NCBI GenBank assembly: GCA_015039315.1
Contig: WIDE01000028.1
Span: forward strand, 16,903-77,533
Direction of reading: 5' to 3'
DNA length: 60,631 nt
Source of the DNA: Clavulina sp. PMI_390
Taxonomy: Eukaryota; Basidiomycota; Agaricomycetes; Cantharellales; Hydnaceae
The notes beneath the pieces were generated by a model. It saw only the letters and a list, made by a program, of their open reading frames with translations, made no database searches and was not told the origin of the DNA. Each line of letters opens with the position of its first letter. The stretch's first letter is position 1. The position numbers were made by a program, and so were the translations under genes. Of the stretch, positions 1-12,103 are shown one piece after another.

Positions 1-1
1 C

Positions 2-1015
2 ATACTGTACCGTCTCCACTCGCCTTGTGACTCAAAGGTCTCCTACAGCGTATCAAATGGCTTTGTGGCTCCAAGCACGTTGGAGGCGACGGACGATCGC
101 AGCCTGCATGATACAATAACAGAGCATTGCCGGCTGTGGGGTGACTCCGCCCAGAGTTTTGACACCCCTTTCGTGGCACTATCAACACAATTCACATATT
201 GTGTATGGGAAGCACTTCGTAGAAGCATTCGCCGCCCAGAGAATTTTGAACAATACGAGATCTGGTTTATCGATGCTACCAAGCTGCGGGAGGTGCATAC
301 TCCTGGCGAGGAACTGTGGCATTCCGTCGATCTGCTGAAACGCACTTCTGATTCGTGCGATAAGCACAAATGCGATGGCTTGCCCCTTAATTGTGCGAAT
401 TTATTCGACGAGATTGTCGTGCTGGACAATGTGCCTCCCGAAGTCATCATGGGCCATATCACGCTGAAGGACCTCCTTCCTATTCTCCCGCGGTACTTTG
501 TTCGAGCGGAATATCGTGGGTTCGGGCGGGCCCAGAGCCTCTCTCCGAAGGACCTTTTTGGCGGGTGGTACAAGGATTCGCGCGGAGATTTACGTGGCCG
601 CTTGCGGGATGCCCTCAGAGAAATGGAGAATAATCTCCCACAAAACGCCACGTTGCTGGATGTGATCCACGAAGCGAATGTAGCGCTGAAAATTGCAACG
701 CAGAGTTGCCAGAAGACATCGCCACGCGGGTATCATGTCTCTCGATGTGTCCGAACCATAGCACTTGGGATAGCGCACAGCGTTGTTGATTGGGAGGAAT
801 GGGACAAGTCGGCCGAGGCTGCCCAGGCTCTAAGCGGCCAAAGCAGTAAAACCCTGATCAATAGTCTCATTATGTATGGGAGTAGAGTGGAGGTGGATCA
901 GGAGCGTCAACTGGCATACTGGGTAAGGCCTCATGATATTCTTACTGTTGATAATTTGTCTGACAGCCGTACTGTGTCTTCACAAGATTGGGGATTGGGA
1001 GAGGTCGTCAGGTAA
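2..1015 (+). CDS. 3' part of a DUF7587-like protein (5' end outside window)
   Basis: The frame is open from the first bases of the window, so this is the C-terminal part of a longer gene. The first readable residues (LYRLHSP, then SNGFVAPST) and a following FVALSTQFTYCVWEALRR stretch recall the start of fungal DUF7587 domains, in which an arginine in a Y/F-R-V/L-H context is followed by a 'FVA' strand. That family has no established role; a relation to ADP-ribosyltransferase-like folds is only a guess. No membrane segment or signal peptide is seen. The frame stops at TAA 1013-1015. A GT donor overlaps this stop (CAG|GTAACC, 1012) and a branch-like ACTAA with a TAG acceptor lies at 1054-1083, so a short extra exon is possible, but none of the joins I tried gives a convincing continuation. 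Coding status is fairly sure; the family name is tentative. Confidence 0.55.
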   Translation: MLYRLHSPCDSKVSYSVSNGFVAPSTLEATDDRSLHDTITEHCRLWGDSAQSFDTPFVALSTQFTYCVWEALRRSIRRPENFEQYEIWFIDATKLREVHTPGEELWHSVDLLKRTSDSCDKHKCDGLPLNCANLFDEIVVLDNVPPEVIMGHITLKDLLPILPRYFVRAEYRGFGRAQSLSPKDLFGGWYKDSRGDLRGRLRDALREMENNLPQNATLLDVIHEANVALKIATQSCQKTSPRGYHVSRCVRTIALGIAHSVVDWEEWDKSAEAAQALSGQSSKTLINSLIMYGSRVEVDQERQLAYWVRPHDILTVDNLSDSRTVSSQDWGLGEVVR

Positions 1016-1787
1016 CCAAAGTATGCTCTTTCACTCTCTCACAACAATTAAATTACTAAATCCATGGCTTCTTCACTTCCTAGGAACTGACATTGGAGTG
1101 CCAGTTGAAGATGCGGGCGCAACAGGGGATCTCATCTCACGTTTGCAAGGGGTTACACTTTGATGTAGCATATAATCTCCCACTCGCCGTTGTATCCATT
1201 ACACATATCATGAGATATATGCCCTGCATAGATTTCAACTAAATTTTTATGAGAAAAGTTGAAAAGGATTTCCTCGAGATTTCAAATGGCCCTCAACTGG
1301 TTGAGGAAGAAAGAGACTGGCCAAGTGGCAAAGATATCAAGGTTCAGTGGTTTCTCTTGATAACAATGTGGGGCAGAGTGCATTGTACCCATCGTCAGAG
1401 CAATAAAGATGACTGGCAGGTTTTATTGGTTGCCATTTTCTGCCTCGAGGGGACGGAATGCGAGGCCGTCGGAAACTCTTCTGTTTCATCCTCAAGTCAC
1501 GTGGTTCTCAAATAATCCCGACGCCGACGTGCGCTGGACGTTACTCTCGTCCACTCGTCATTTGGTGGGCGTACGACTCCGTCACGTTGTTCTCACTGTT
1601 CTCTGCTACCCCCTTGCTGTTCTATAAGACTCAGAACAGTGTGTTGTGCAACAATAAACTCCTCTCGACTGGCCCCTCACGTTTGACAGGGTCTCGATCT
1701 TTCGCCTATCATCACTGTACTTGAAGAAGTGTCTCCTCCCTCGGTCAAAGTTTCTCTGTGTAACGTATTATTTTATTTCCCTCGCCC
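1016..1787. other. intergenic stretch, promoter side of the RasGEF gene
   Basis: About 770 bases without a convincing coding frame. Short open frames here lack codon bias, splice logic or family similarity. The last 100 bases are pyrimidine-rich, as is common just upstream of fungal start codons, and probably hold the promoter and 5' leader of the RasGEF gene. Confidence 0.5.
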
Positions 1788-4700
1788 ATGGGCCTTCCAA
1801 AGCGGCGATGGCCAGTCAATGCGATAAACACGGCCGTTGCCTCATACCAAACATCTCAAGCAACCACATCCCAAACCTCCCAATCGACCCACTCGCAACC
1901 ACAAACTGGTCGAAATTCTACCTCCTCTTCTCGTTCGCCACTTCCCAGTCCTGTCGCCAGTAGCAGCATGGCACAGTCTCGGGATTCTGGGTCCAGTCAT
2001 GGACGTGATGATGATGGATATGAAAGCGAACCTGAAGTGTTCTACGTCCAGGCGATGCACGATTTCGAGTCTGACGCGACTGGAGTGACCTGCCTAAGTT
2101 TCAAGGCTGGCCAGATCATTCGTGTTTACAACCAGCACGAGACAGGTTGGTGGGACGGTGAATGTAATGGACAGAGGGGCTGGTTTCCCAGCAACTATGT
2201 GAATACCGACATCGCGGTGAGTCCCTCCGGTGCCTGTCGATCAGTGACATGCTCATAATCTCTCCAGCCTGCGAAAGAGGAGCCTCGGACGTATACATCG
2301 CGAACCCGATCACAGCCATCCTCATTAGCGTCATCCGCTAGGAACTCTATGGATGACGGCCATGGGTATCCCTCACAACTTCACTCCCTCGTCCAAGCTC
2401 TCTCTCTTCTCCAGAACGCTGTTCGTGCGCGCCGTATAACACATTTCCAACCCTCCACTGCCTGTGTCATTTCTTGTGTGCGATCGGTGCTCTCAGCAAC
2501 CGACTGCCTCGGCAGAGATTCATCTCCTCTGATGAGGTTCCCCAAGCTAGCGTCGGCGCGGAAGGTCGTTCTGTCAGATTTGGCTCGGTTGGTTGCTCAA
2601 ACCCGGAAAGCTTCCGAGATTGACGACCCAGACAGCCCAGAAATCGACATAGAGATGGAAGAAATGCTCAAGATGGCGGACATTGTTCACCAGCATGTGC
2701 GGGGGTTTTTGAATATCGCGGCCGATTGTGGCCTTGAGGTACCAGAGCGTCGTACTGTGTCGCCTGCAGTTGACGAACAATATGATCGGTATCTAAATTC
2801 CGTGCCAGACTACCGGCCAGCTCGTGGACGAGGTGCTCCTGGCTATGATGATCATGACGCAACAACTCGAGCGGTGTACGGCGGTGATGCTACCACCAGC
2901 CCTAATGGGTCTTCTGCTGGAACCACGCGCATGAAGAACGGCAATCTGCGAAGGTCGCAATCACGGGATAGCCGTACAAATGAAGGATCCGGGAATTACC
3001 CTTCCGCGGCTGCTGCCATAGCTGCTGCGTACACTCGAGCGGTAGCAGAACGTGAGCAACGCGAGGCATCTCTGCGTGGCTCGCTTCCCGGCCCCAGCAC
3101 CATCACGCTTGAGGATACACCCGACGAAGATGCCGAATCTGAAATTGTCAGCTCGCGTGAAGGCAGCGAGGGATCGCTCCACAGTGCAGAAGGGGAGTCT
3201 GACACTGACGATAGAAACATGAGCAGGTGGCCGCAAGGCCCTACATCTACTCCCGAAGTTCTGGAGATCATTCGCCAAACTCATGATCACCTCATTTCTA
3301 CCATTGCCGCGTTTATTGGGGCGGTTCATTCCCATACTAGCAATGCTCATGCCTCGAGCAAGGGTCACTTAATCGAGATGACGCGCGAGACGGTCGATCA
3401 GGTGCGCGCCCTGATCGCCCTTGTCGATAGCGTGATGGCGACTCCGGATATAGCCAAGTTCAAAGCTCGTGAGCTTTTGACACTCGAGGCGTGCAAAAGC
3501 ACCTTATTTGGGTGCACAAGTTCTCTCGTGGATTCAATTCGAGCAATCACAAGCTTGGAGACGAGCCAGGGTGAAGATGAGCAGAAGGATGTCTGCCTCC
3601 AAGCAGCCACTGGCGGTTTGCGAGCCGGACAAGATTGCGTGACCAGCATGAAAATGTGCCTTGCACGACGTCGCATTGAGGAGCCCTTCGTGATCTTCGT
3701 GTTACCACCGCCTGGCACTGCTACAGAAGCTCCAGCGCCTCAACGGGAATCTCTCTATTCGAATTACTCATACACTGGGTACTCAGATGAGGATGCGGCA
3801 GCTGATGCCGAAGCAGACGCCAACAAATCCTACGTCGATGCAGCCTATGATGAGTCGCCAATATCTGATGGGCTGGGTCCACAGCTTCCTTCACCATTCG
3901 ATGTTCCGATTCCCGACTCCAGACCTTTCTCACTGGACGAAGAGGAAGACCCCACTGTCCATGTAATACCGCCCTCGCAGCCCACTGTTGTCACCCCCTC
4001 ATCCTCATCAGATGCAGAAACTCAGAGCTTTACTTCTGCCTTTGACGCAACCCCTGTTGCTGGAACATTCCCCCGCTCCGCCCCTAACATTTACGTCCAT
4101 CACTATGATCAAGAAGATTCGTCTGCGGACGAGAAACCAGGTCTGGAACCCGAAACCCCCGTTGAGACCGACAGCGACGTGCCTCTCTCGACGCATGACT
4201 CCACTACGGACGACGACACACAACTCTCTGCGGCAACAACTGTTGAATCCTTCCCCTCTCTATCTACAAGCACCCCGAGGGAGAAAGATGGCCCCCCACA
4301 GGCTCAAAACCCGCTTGTGGAGAAGATGAGGCATGGCCACTTGCCGTCTGTCCCTTCAACTACTTCTAAACTCTCTATCGATCTCACTATCCACTCTGGA
4401 CGACCATCCATCGATGTTGGAGGATCTGTCACAGAGGGTGACCCATATGCATGGCTCCTGGGGAATGACTACGATCCCAAAGAGATATCTTATAACCCCG
4501 ACGGGGGTTTGATTGGCGGTACTCTTGACGCGCTCGTGGAGAAGATGACAACGCATCGTGCCCCTCCAGACCAGAACTTCGCTCGAACATTCATGCTCAC
4601 ATTCCGTCTGTTCACCAAGCCTGGAGACCTTCTCGATCGTCTCATTACTAGATTTGAGACAAAACCACCATCCGACCCTGTTCCTACTGCATCCGATCTT

Positions 4701-6095
4701 CGTTTCTGGCAAGACAAAAAGCAGCTTCCGGTTCGGGTACGAGTGCTGAACCTTCTCAAGCTATGGCTGGAAGGTCACTGGCTCGCAGAATCCGATAACG
4801 AGATGCTGCCCCGTATCCAGGAGTTTGTGGAAGAGAAGGTCATCCCCGCCCCCATTCTGGGGCCTCAAGGCCGACGCATGATGGAGATCATTGAGAAGCG
4901 CAAGGTCGAGAAAGGAGACGGGGTTTATCATCGCCTCCCGAGGGACCAATCGTCGGAGCACCTGGACCCCACTGGAGGGGCGCTCGAGCCACCAACTCCT
5001 CACCTTGATCGAGCCACTCTTTCACGCATCCGCAAAAATTCGGCGAGCGTTGCACTGCTAGACTTCGACGTGCTAGAGCTAGCCCGTCAGCTGACAATTA
5101 AGGAGATGCGGTTATACAGTGCGATCCGTGGGGACGAGTTGCTGATGTTGGGGATGCCAAAGGTCGGACCCTCGGAATCTATCCGAGCTGTGACTTCACT
5201 CAGCACGTCGATGACGGGCTGGGTCATCGAATGCCTACTTGATGAGCACAACACTAGCAAGCGGGCGAAATTACTCAAGTTTTTCATACTTCTCGCCGAT
5301 GTGAGTCTAGAGCTTTTGCAAGTGATGCCTTTCTTTCTGATGCTCGGCTTTTCCCTTCACACTAGAAATGCCTATTTCTTCACAATTTCGGCAGTCTTCG
5401 CTCTATCATGGCTGCTCTGGATTCCTCCACTATCTCTCGTCTCTCCAAAACCTGGGCCGTGAGTTAACACTTCCTGAGATCTTCTGGAGTTGAACTCTCC
5501 TCACACGCGTTTGTACAGGCTGTGTCAGCGAAGTATCATGCGATCATGGATAATTTGCGTAAAGTCGTAGACCATGCTCGGAACAACGCTGAATACCGAG
5601 CTCGTTTACGCAACGCAGGTCCCCCAGCAGTCCCTTTCCTCGGTGAGAATAATCGTTCCCTACTCAATTTGGTTTTATCCTCACCTTTATAATAGGTGTC
5701 TATCTCACTGACCTCACATTTGCGAGGGAGGGCAATCGCCCGGAACGTCCCTCGCCGCTAGACCCGAATGTCAAGCTTGTGAACTTCGCCCGATATGCCA
5801 CCATGTGTAAAATCGTGGCTGGTGAGTGTTTCAACTTCCTTTCAAATATATGGGGAATATTCATCATTGTCAACCAGACATGCAACGATTCCAAAAGCCC
5901 TTCAACCTGGTAGAGATTGACGAAATACAGCGCTTCTTGGACAATGAACTTGGCGACCTCTCCAAGGAAACCGATATAGATGAATTGTATAAACGCAGTT
6001 TGCAGGTTGAACCCCGACAGCCTGGAGATCGTCCTACCGAAAAGGGCAACGATATCTTCAACTGGAGCCGTCTACGAATAGGAGGGGGCTCTTAG
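1788..6095 (+). CDS. Cdc25-type Ras guanine nucleotide exchange factor with SH3 domain
   Basis: Six exons (1788-2216, 2268-5300, 5366-5458, 5519-5642, 5696-5821, 5878-6095) give 1340 residues in frame. Residues about 83-140 form an SH3 domain (VQAMHDF..., GWWDGE, GWFPSNYV). A long Ser/Pro/Asp/Glu-rich middle follows. The RasGEF N-terminal module lies at about 888-990 (GGTLDALVEKMT, FMLTFRLF). The catalytic Cdc25 domain is at about 1074-1320 (DVLELARQLT, NFGSLRSIMAALDSS, PFLGVYLTDLTF). The family exchanges GDP for GTP on Ras at membranes and feeds cAMP or MAP-kinase signalling. The order SH3, REM, Cdc25 matches fungal Cdc25/Ste6-like activators. The ATG at 1788 is the first in frame with the SH3 part; an ATG at 1968 is an alternative start. 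The catalytic domain is split by four small introns with standard GTGAGT-like donors. Confidence 0.93.
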
Positions 6096-6527
6096 ATCCC
6101 CACGCAGCTTTCCTCTCGCTCTCGTTTCATTATTCCTTCATCATTCGTTCACGATATTCATGCAAGCTATTCTGGGAACTTTCACGAATTAATTTACAGT
6201 AATATGTCTCCCCTTTGCACTTTTGTATGTTGCACCTTTCCGTTCGCCGTAGATGTAATCTTCCAGCTCTGTACATTACTACGGCCTGGCGCACCAGATT
6301 ACATTGAACTTTCCCCGAGAAGCTCCTATGCAATCCCATAGCTGAGATCACTTTTATGATTCGCTAGAACTGCACTGTAAACGCCAGTGAGAATTGGCCA
6401 CAAGACAACAGGCAACAACAGACTACTTCAACAAGGAAGCAGCGTAAGTGAACAATGCTAATCTTTCCAACCCCAGTATTTTTGACAAAGAGCAACGTCT
6501 AGTTGAAATTCACCTTCACAAAGGGTT

Positions 6528-7283
6528 ATGAAGGCATCTTCTTGTGTTAGGATATTGCTTCGGTCTCCCCTAGCCTCTGCACCAAGCAAGGTGCTTGTGG
6601 CGCATCGCTTGCCCATATCCCTGGCCAGTTCCTCATTACCACTAGTCCTCCCTCACACTCCCTTTATTTTGCCCCATACAACCGCTCGTTATGCCAGCTC
6701 TCTCAACGTCAAAAAGCGAACCTTCTACCCTGACATCCCATTCCAGCTCGTCCAAGTCCGAGACGAGGCCACCAATACTCTCTTACCACCCACCCGACTC
6801 GATTTACTCGCTTCTTCGACGGACCTAACCCAAAATCGGATCGAGCTCGTTAGCGCGGACCCACCCATCGTGCGCGTCATTACGAGCCAGGCGGCGTATA
6901 ACCTCAAGAAGGCAGACACGGCGCGGGCCAAGGAGGAGCGCAAGAAGCAGAGCCCAAAGCTCAAGAAGCAGCTACAGCTCACGTGGGGCGTCGCGGGCCA
7001 TGATTTGGAGCGCAAGCTGGACCAGGCGAGGGAGTGTCTTGTCGAGGGACACAAGCTCAAGGCGACGGGTGAGGTGACTATCGTCATCTCGAAGAAAAAG
7101 CGAGGGATGAACCCTCCGAGAGAAGAGATGGTTTCCATGATAGATCATATTGTGTCATCGTTAGCGGACGTTGGGGTGGAGAAACAACGGAACACAGGCA
7201 ACCAGTTCTCAACAATACAACTCGTAACGAGAAAGCTCACTTCTAAAGCTGTTGCTTCAGAACCTCCAGACGTGACGAAATGA
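6528..7283 (+). CDS. mitochondrial translation initiation factor IF-3
   Basis: Single exon, 251 residues. The first about 55 residues are rich in Arg, Ser and Leu with few acids, as in a mitochondrial presequence, ending near TARYASS. The N-terminal IF-3 module follows (IPFQLVQVRDE). A Lys-rich linker leads to the C-terminal module, which has the family signature KKQLQLTWGVAGHDLERKLDQA and a KLKATGEVTIVI strand. IF-3 binds the small mitochondrial ribosomal subunit, prevents premature subunit joining and helps select the start codon. The short C-terminal tail after ISTIQL-like sequence is not conserved. The start is the first ATG in the frame, 430 bases after the RasGEF stop. The neighbouring PPR gene is convergent (stops 63 bases apart) and also appears mitochondrial. 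Confidence 0.88.
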   Translation: MKASSCVRILLRSPLASAPSKVLVAHRLPISLASSSLPLVLPHTPFILPHTTARYASSLNVKKRTFYPDIPFQLVQVRDEATNTLLPPTRLDLLASSTDLTQNRIELVSADPPIVRVITSQAAYNLKKADTARAKEERKKQSPKLKKQLQLTWGVAGHDLERKLDQARECLVEGHKLKATGEVTIVISKKKRGMNPPREEMVSMIDHIVSSLADVGVEKQRNTGNQFSTIQLVTRKLTSKAVASEPPDVTK

Positions 7284-7346
7284 TGCATTAATCTGCTGCA
7301 TAGATAGCAATATAATTTACATGTACTCTCGCACATCTACTCTAAA

Positions 7347-9857
7347 CTACTGCCTCGTTCGCCTCCGCCGACCGCCTTTGGTGCGAGTAGTTGGGAGAAC
7401 AAAACACGCCTTAGGCGTCGATGGGGAGCTTGGAAGAGCGCGCATAACACCATGTGGCACTTCATACCCGTATTGAGCCATTCTCCTGCCTACCGAATCC
7501 AGCATCTGCACCTGTTCATTCGATAGTTCGTCGGGAGTACACGTTGGCTGGGCATCTGCAGAATTGCTGAGCAGTGGTTGTCGGAAGACCTCTACAGCGG
7601 CGTTGAAGAATCGTGCATCGGGCACAACGTCGAGAGAGGCGTTCATGGCATCTTGGCAGATCTCCTCACCAAGCAAAAGCCCAGCAGAATCTCGAGATGG
7701 CGATGGAGCACCAGGGATGTGCTTGGCCCAGGAGGCAGACTGGGAACGCCGTCGCTCATCTGCCAGTCTCTGGAGCATAATCGTATACCCATGAATGCTG
7801 ACAGCAGTTGTTGGAGAGGAAGCTTCCTGGCCTTCCTCAGATGGGGAGAGCTGCTCGAGCTGCTTGAATGCGCGATAAAGAGTAAGCAGATGATGAGTCA
7901 GCCCGGCATTGGCAGTAATATTCATCAATGCCGAATAGAGGAAAGGATCTCGCGGTAGGCCAGGCAGACACGGGATGAGTTGGTTGAGGAGCAGACGAAC
8001 GCCCTCTGGGTGGACCCCACTGGATGCAATGTGTGCCAATAAGGACGTCAGAATGGTGGTGTCCACAACAAGACTTGTCGCAATTGAGCGGGGAATCAAC
8101 GGAGAGGGCGACATAGGAGCTGAACATAAAGAATTAAGCACTGCGATAGATACTGTGGAATCGTATTATGACTAACCTTGTAGTTCCCCATCCCGCATCA
8201 GGTGAAGAAGGGATAATGGTCTCAGCTCCTTCATTGACTCGTGACATCTACCTTCTACTATCACTTGCTGAATGATAGCAGCAAGAGCCTCCACGACATC
8301 ATTCATGCGCAGAAGGGAGGCACCTCGTAGGAGGATATTCAGAGTCGCAGCATCAGCGGCATACCCGCGGTCGTGCATGCGAGAGAGAATGGCTGAGGCG
8401 TAGTCCACAGAACGTAGTTCTATAAGGGCATAATGCAAGATTGTGTTGTAAGAATTGTGGCACAAGCGCTGTCGTGGTGACGAAGCTGGCGCTGCAGTTT
8501 GAGAAGTGACCAATCTCGTCAGTGCAGCTTGGTGTATTGCCTGTGACGACTTGCTGACGCCGGACGTCCGTAGGAGGTTGGTGATGGTGAGGTGACTGGG
8601 AGAAGGCAGCCTTTGGAAAGCTGGTGACAGGGGTCCATGAAAGGCTGTCTGCCAAACGCGACGCGCACTAGCTTCCGTGATTTCCACATCTGGCGCGTTT
8701 CGATATCGAACGAGACGCGAAATGAGCTTGGAAAGCCTAGGGCTGATGAATTCACCCTGGAGAAGTAAGCATGAGAGATACGCGAGAGCTTCAGCGGCAT
8801 CCTCTTTGTCTGGCTCATGCAGTGGAGCATGACCGCCAGGATCATCGATAGATGGTATTGCAGAGAGAATGCGAGATAGCAGGGCATCAGAAGGGGTAGG
8901 GAGAGTCATTTGGTAGATATTGGACGACCGTATTTCGTCAGCCGGCAATCCACGGAAGACAGAGTGAGGAAGCTGGAGCAAAGCCTTCTGGATGGAGATG
9001 GAGGGCTTGTTGTGGGACATGGGCTCCTCTTCGATAGGGACAGATGCCTTTGCGGCCAGTGCAGCAGTCACCGCTTGTTTCACTTGCCAGTCCTTCACCA
9101 GCAAGATAAATAGCAATGTCGCCGTGATGATTTCACCGTGGAATAGGCATGCATCAATGACCTTGGAGTACATGGAATCACTGCGACGATATCGATAGTG
9201 CCGGAAAGCGTTAAGAAGTGCGATGGACCGTCGCAGATTCTTGACGGACGGAGCGGGATTTGGAGTTCGGGTAGGGTCGGGTAGAGACATAGGCGCTATT
9301 TGGGCCGTCACCGTATTTCTCCAATGGCGGAGGTCTCGATGATCTTGCAGTAAGCTACCCTTTGACTGTCCATCGCTAGCGCCGGTGGTCGTCAATACCG
9401 ATATGGAGGCTTCCAATGTGGCAGGTCGGAAACGAACGCGATCAGAGAGAGGGAGGGGATGGAGTGAGGAAGGGTAGCGAACGGGAACTCGGCCCTGAAG
9501 TGCGTCCGCAATAATATCAGAGGCATATTTGACATCTCCTCGACGGAGGAACTCGTGCACAAGAGTGGTAGTGACGAGCCGCAATCTCGCTTTGGAGACG
9601 TGTTTTGGTACGTGATCAAGCGCTGCTCGCTGGTGGGCCTGACCAAGCAGCTGGAAGCAAGAAGTGACGTCCCCTTGGTTCAGAAGGCCACGGATGTGAG
9701 GCCCGACCCTCGTACGGGGCTTGGCTAGTTCCCTTTCCCTAGGTATGGGTTCTGACAATGCCTCAGAACCCAGTGGCAACTCTCGAGAAAATAAATCAAA
9801 CTCACTGATAGCCGCCCGAGGAAGACGAGCGACATCGGACCCAGTAGAAAAGCACCT
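7347..9857 (-). CDS. pentatricopeptide-repeat-like protein, probably mitochondrial
   Basis: Two exons are clear: 9857-8177 and 8119-7347, joined by a 57-base intron that keeps frame (at least 817 residues). Helical repeats of PPR type can be seen: MYSKVIDACLFHGEI and later NSYNTILHYALIELR, YASAILSRMHDRGYAADAATLNILLRGA. PPR proteins bind organellar RNA and act in its maturation or translation. The 5' end is unresolved. Just before residue RCFSTGSD the same frame has a TAG that doubles as a splice acceptor (CTTGTAG at 9858-9864), so at least one more 5' exon lies in 9858-10265. An open frame there, ending TRKFFSSQAPDVLV, looks like mitochondrial targeting sequence. No in-frame ATG exists near the start of the large exon. 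That upstream zone overlaps the divergent promoter of the first F-box gene. Confidence 0.75.
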
Positions 9858-10306
9858 CTACAAGACAGGTATGAGAACGAGCACATCCGGAGCTTGAGAA
9901 GAAAAAAACTTGCGGGTCTGAGCCAGGAACTGAGCGGTATGTTTCTTATAGAGATTGGGATGGAGAGCATAGGCACATTTCAGCGCCGCTTCCAGCCCCA
10001 ATGTAGACGTTAAACGCGAGACCTGGCTTGAAGTGCACAAGGTCGGTATCGTGAGGTGTGATGTTTGGTGAAGAGTCACCCGTGACGCATTCCCACGGTG
10101 TTCCAACCATCTGCCAGTGGTGAGGAAGGAGCTGCTTGAAGACGATATATACAGGATCTTGCCAGTTAAAACCCTCTTATTGCGCAACCAATTCGACCAC
10201 TCATTTTCCTCCTTCCTGATTGAAAAGTGCGTCTCTGGCTGAGCGGCCTGGCAACAAATGTACAATAAATCTAATGAACCAGCATCAGCAGTTCCCAGAG
10301 TCCACC

Positions 10307-11677
10307 ATGTCCACCAGCCCTGCCATCGATAGTCTGCCTAATGAGATTATTTTGCAGATCTTTCGTGAAGCTGTTCTGGCCGGGGCCTATAACACCACCC
10401 CTGCATCCATGTCGATCAAAGACCTGATCTCCATCTCTGCAGTGTCTTCCTTATGGAGGGTGCTCGCAATCAACGACGCAACATTGTGGACTGAAATTTA
10501 CGTCGGTACTTTTGACGGGCCCAATTCGCCCTCTCGCAGTGAAACTGGCCAAGCCCCACTCCTTGCCAGTGATTTTGAGCGCGCAAATGCTTTCACTGGG
10601 AGGTCACAAACCCTCCCAATCCGACTCGAGCTTGCGGTCTTTTTCGGAGAAACTGAGTACTCCTCCCAAGAAGCAGAAGATAAAGCGATTGAATCATGGC
10701 GAGGCATGTTGAATGTGTTGGGACCGCACCTAGAACGGTGTCGTTTTTTGCAAGTTATATGGGCACTGACAAGCTCGCTCATGATGGATGAAATAACCGA
10801 TTGGATGCAGCGCCCGCAATTTCCCTTGCTCACTGGTCTCTCGATGCTCGGTTCTGGGCCTGACACCAGTCCGGTCCAGGAGCACCTCACCCAAAAACCC
10901 TGGAATATCCAGACGGACAATAGCCTCCTGGAGTCGCTCCGGTTCGGACACTCGAAATTTTACCTCCCTAGCGACTTGGATGTCTCTTGGTTATCCCTCT
11001 CTACTCTTGAGCTCCAAGTATCCGAAGGCTTTTGGGCCAATGTTCAGGACACTCTGGCACTCTTGCCCTCACTAAAGGAGCTGCAGCTCACTCTCTTTGA
11101 GCTTGATTCGGGTCCTTCCGCGGCTCCCCTAAGCCCTCGTGTCGTACTCCCCAAACTCCAAGATATCACTACTAACTACCCTCTATTCTGGACGGCCGTT
11201 TCGTGCCCAAATTTATCCTCGATCACTGTGGAATACACGCCCAGCACGCATTGGACGAGCGTTCACAAATCTCCCCAGGTGTCTAAATCAATCGCAAAGT
11301 TGACGACAGTTCGCAACCTCACAATATCAGCTGGCTCTCTCCTTTGTGTAGGCCCGCAGCTGCTCCTTTGTCACCTAACGCACGTCGAGACCCTCAAGCT
11401 TGATAGTTGCGGCGACATTGATTTAGTTCTCCCTTTACTCACCCCGGAAACACCCGAAGATGAGATTACTTTCCCTCGTTTCTTGGCAGGCTTGGTTCAT
11501 GGTCCCGTCCCAGAGAACGGGGTCCTCCCGAGGCTCAGAAATGTCCAGCTCTCAGGAGAGCTGCGGGCGCCAATTGTCGAAGATTTTGCTGAACTAATTC
11601 CTAAGCGGTTGCTGCATCGTCGGTCTATCAAAATGGAATTGCTTGGTGCAACCATTATAGGACCCAAAGGAAGATAG
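10307..11677 (+). CDS. F-box protein, tandem copy 1
   Basis: Single exon, 456 residues. The N-terminus holds an F-box: IDSLPNEIILQIFREAV, then ISAVSSLWRVLAINDATLWTEIYV. The rest is leucine-rich, with LPSLKELQLTLFE and similar pieces that suggest irregular leucine-rich repeats as a substrate-binding region. F-box proteins join SCF ubiquitin ligases through Skp1 and choose targets. Large lineage-specific sets of this type occur in agaricomycetes; the target is unknown. The frame is open further upstream with an ATG at 10274, but comparison with the second copy, which begins MVASPAIDGLPHEI, points to ATG 10307 (MSTSPAIDSLPNEI). The upstream region is shared with the oppositely oriented PPR gene. 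Confidence 0.85.
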   Translation: MSTSPAIDSLPNEIILQIFREAVLAGAYNTTPASMSIKDLISISAVSSLWRVLAINDATLWTEIYVGTFDGPNSPSRSETGQAPLLASDFERANAFTGRSQTLPIRLELAVFFGETEYSSQEAEDKAIESWRGMLNVLGPHLERCRFLQVIWALTSSLMMDEITDWMQRPQFPLLTGLSMLGSGPDTSPVQEHLTQKPWNIQTDNSLLESLRFGHSKFYLPSDLDVSWLSLSTLELQVSEGFWANVQDTLALLPSLKELQLTLFELDSGPSAAPLSPRVVLPKLQDITTNYPLFWTAVSCPNLSSITVEYTPSTHWTSVHKSPQVSKSIAKLTTVRNLTISAGSLLCVGPQLLLCHLTHVETLKLDSCGDIDLVLPLLTPETPEDEITFPRFLAGLVHGPVPENGVLPRLRNVQLSGELRAPIVEDFAELIPKRLLHRRSIKMELLGATIIGPKGR

Positions 11678-12103
11678 AGGTGTAGGCCGCGAACAGTGCA
11701 AATAACCATTAGTTTGGATACACCATGCTGGAGCAAACCACGGCAATCCACCTTCGCTATAAAATGATTGGCAGAAGGCTCTTGTAATCAATCCCAAGCT
11801 TTCTGAAGTCCACCGTCTGGGACACAGCAACCTCCAGTTAGAAAAGCGTGCACTGTGAGTTGCTGTCACGCATTCTCACGGTGTTCGACCCATTCAGTCC
11901 AAAAAGCCAAGGAAGGGATGCGATAACCTGAAGCGACACGCTATCCCGACAATCGAGCCATTTTAAACCTGTACCGTCATTCCAAAAACTACACAACGAT
12001 TTGGACCCTTCGCATTGAATATTTCGACTCCAAAGTGCGTCTCTCACCCCGCAGCCTGAGAACACGTGTGTTGAACCCATGTGGACACTTCCCAGAGGCT
12101 ACA

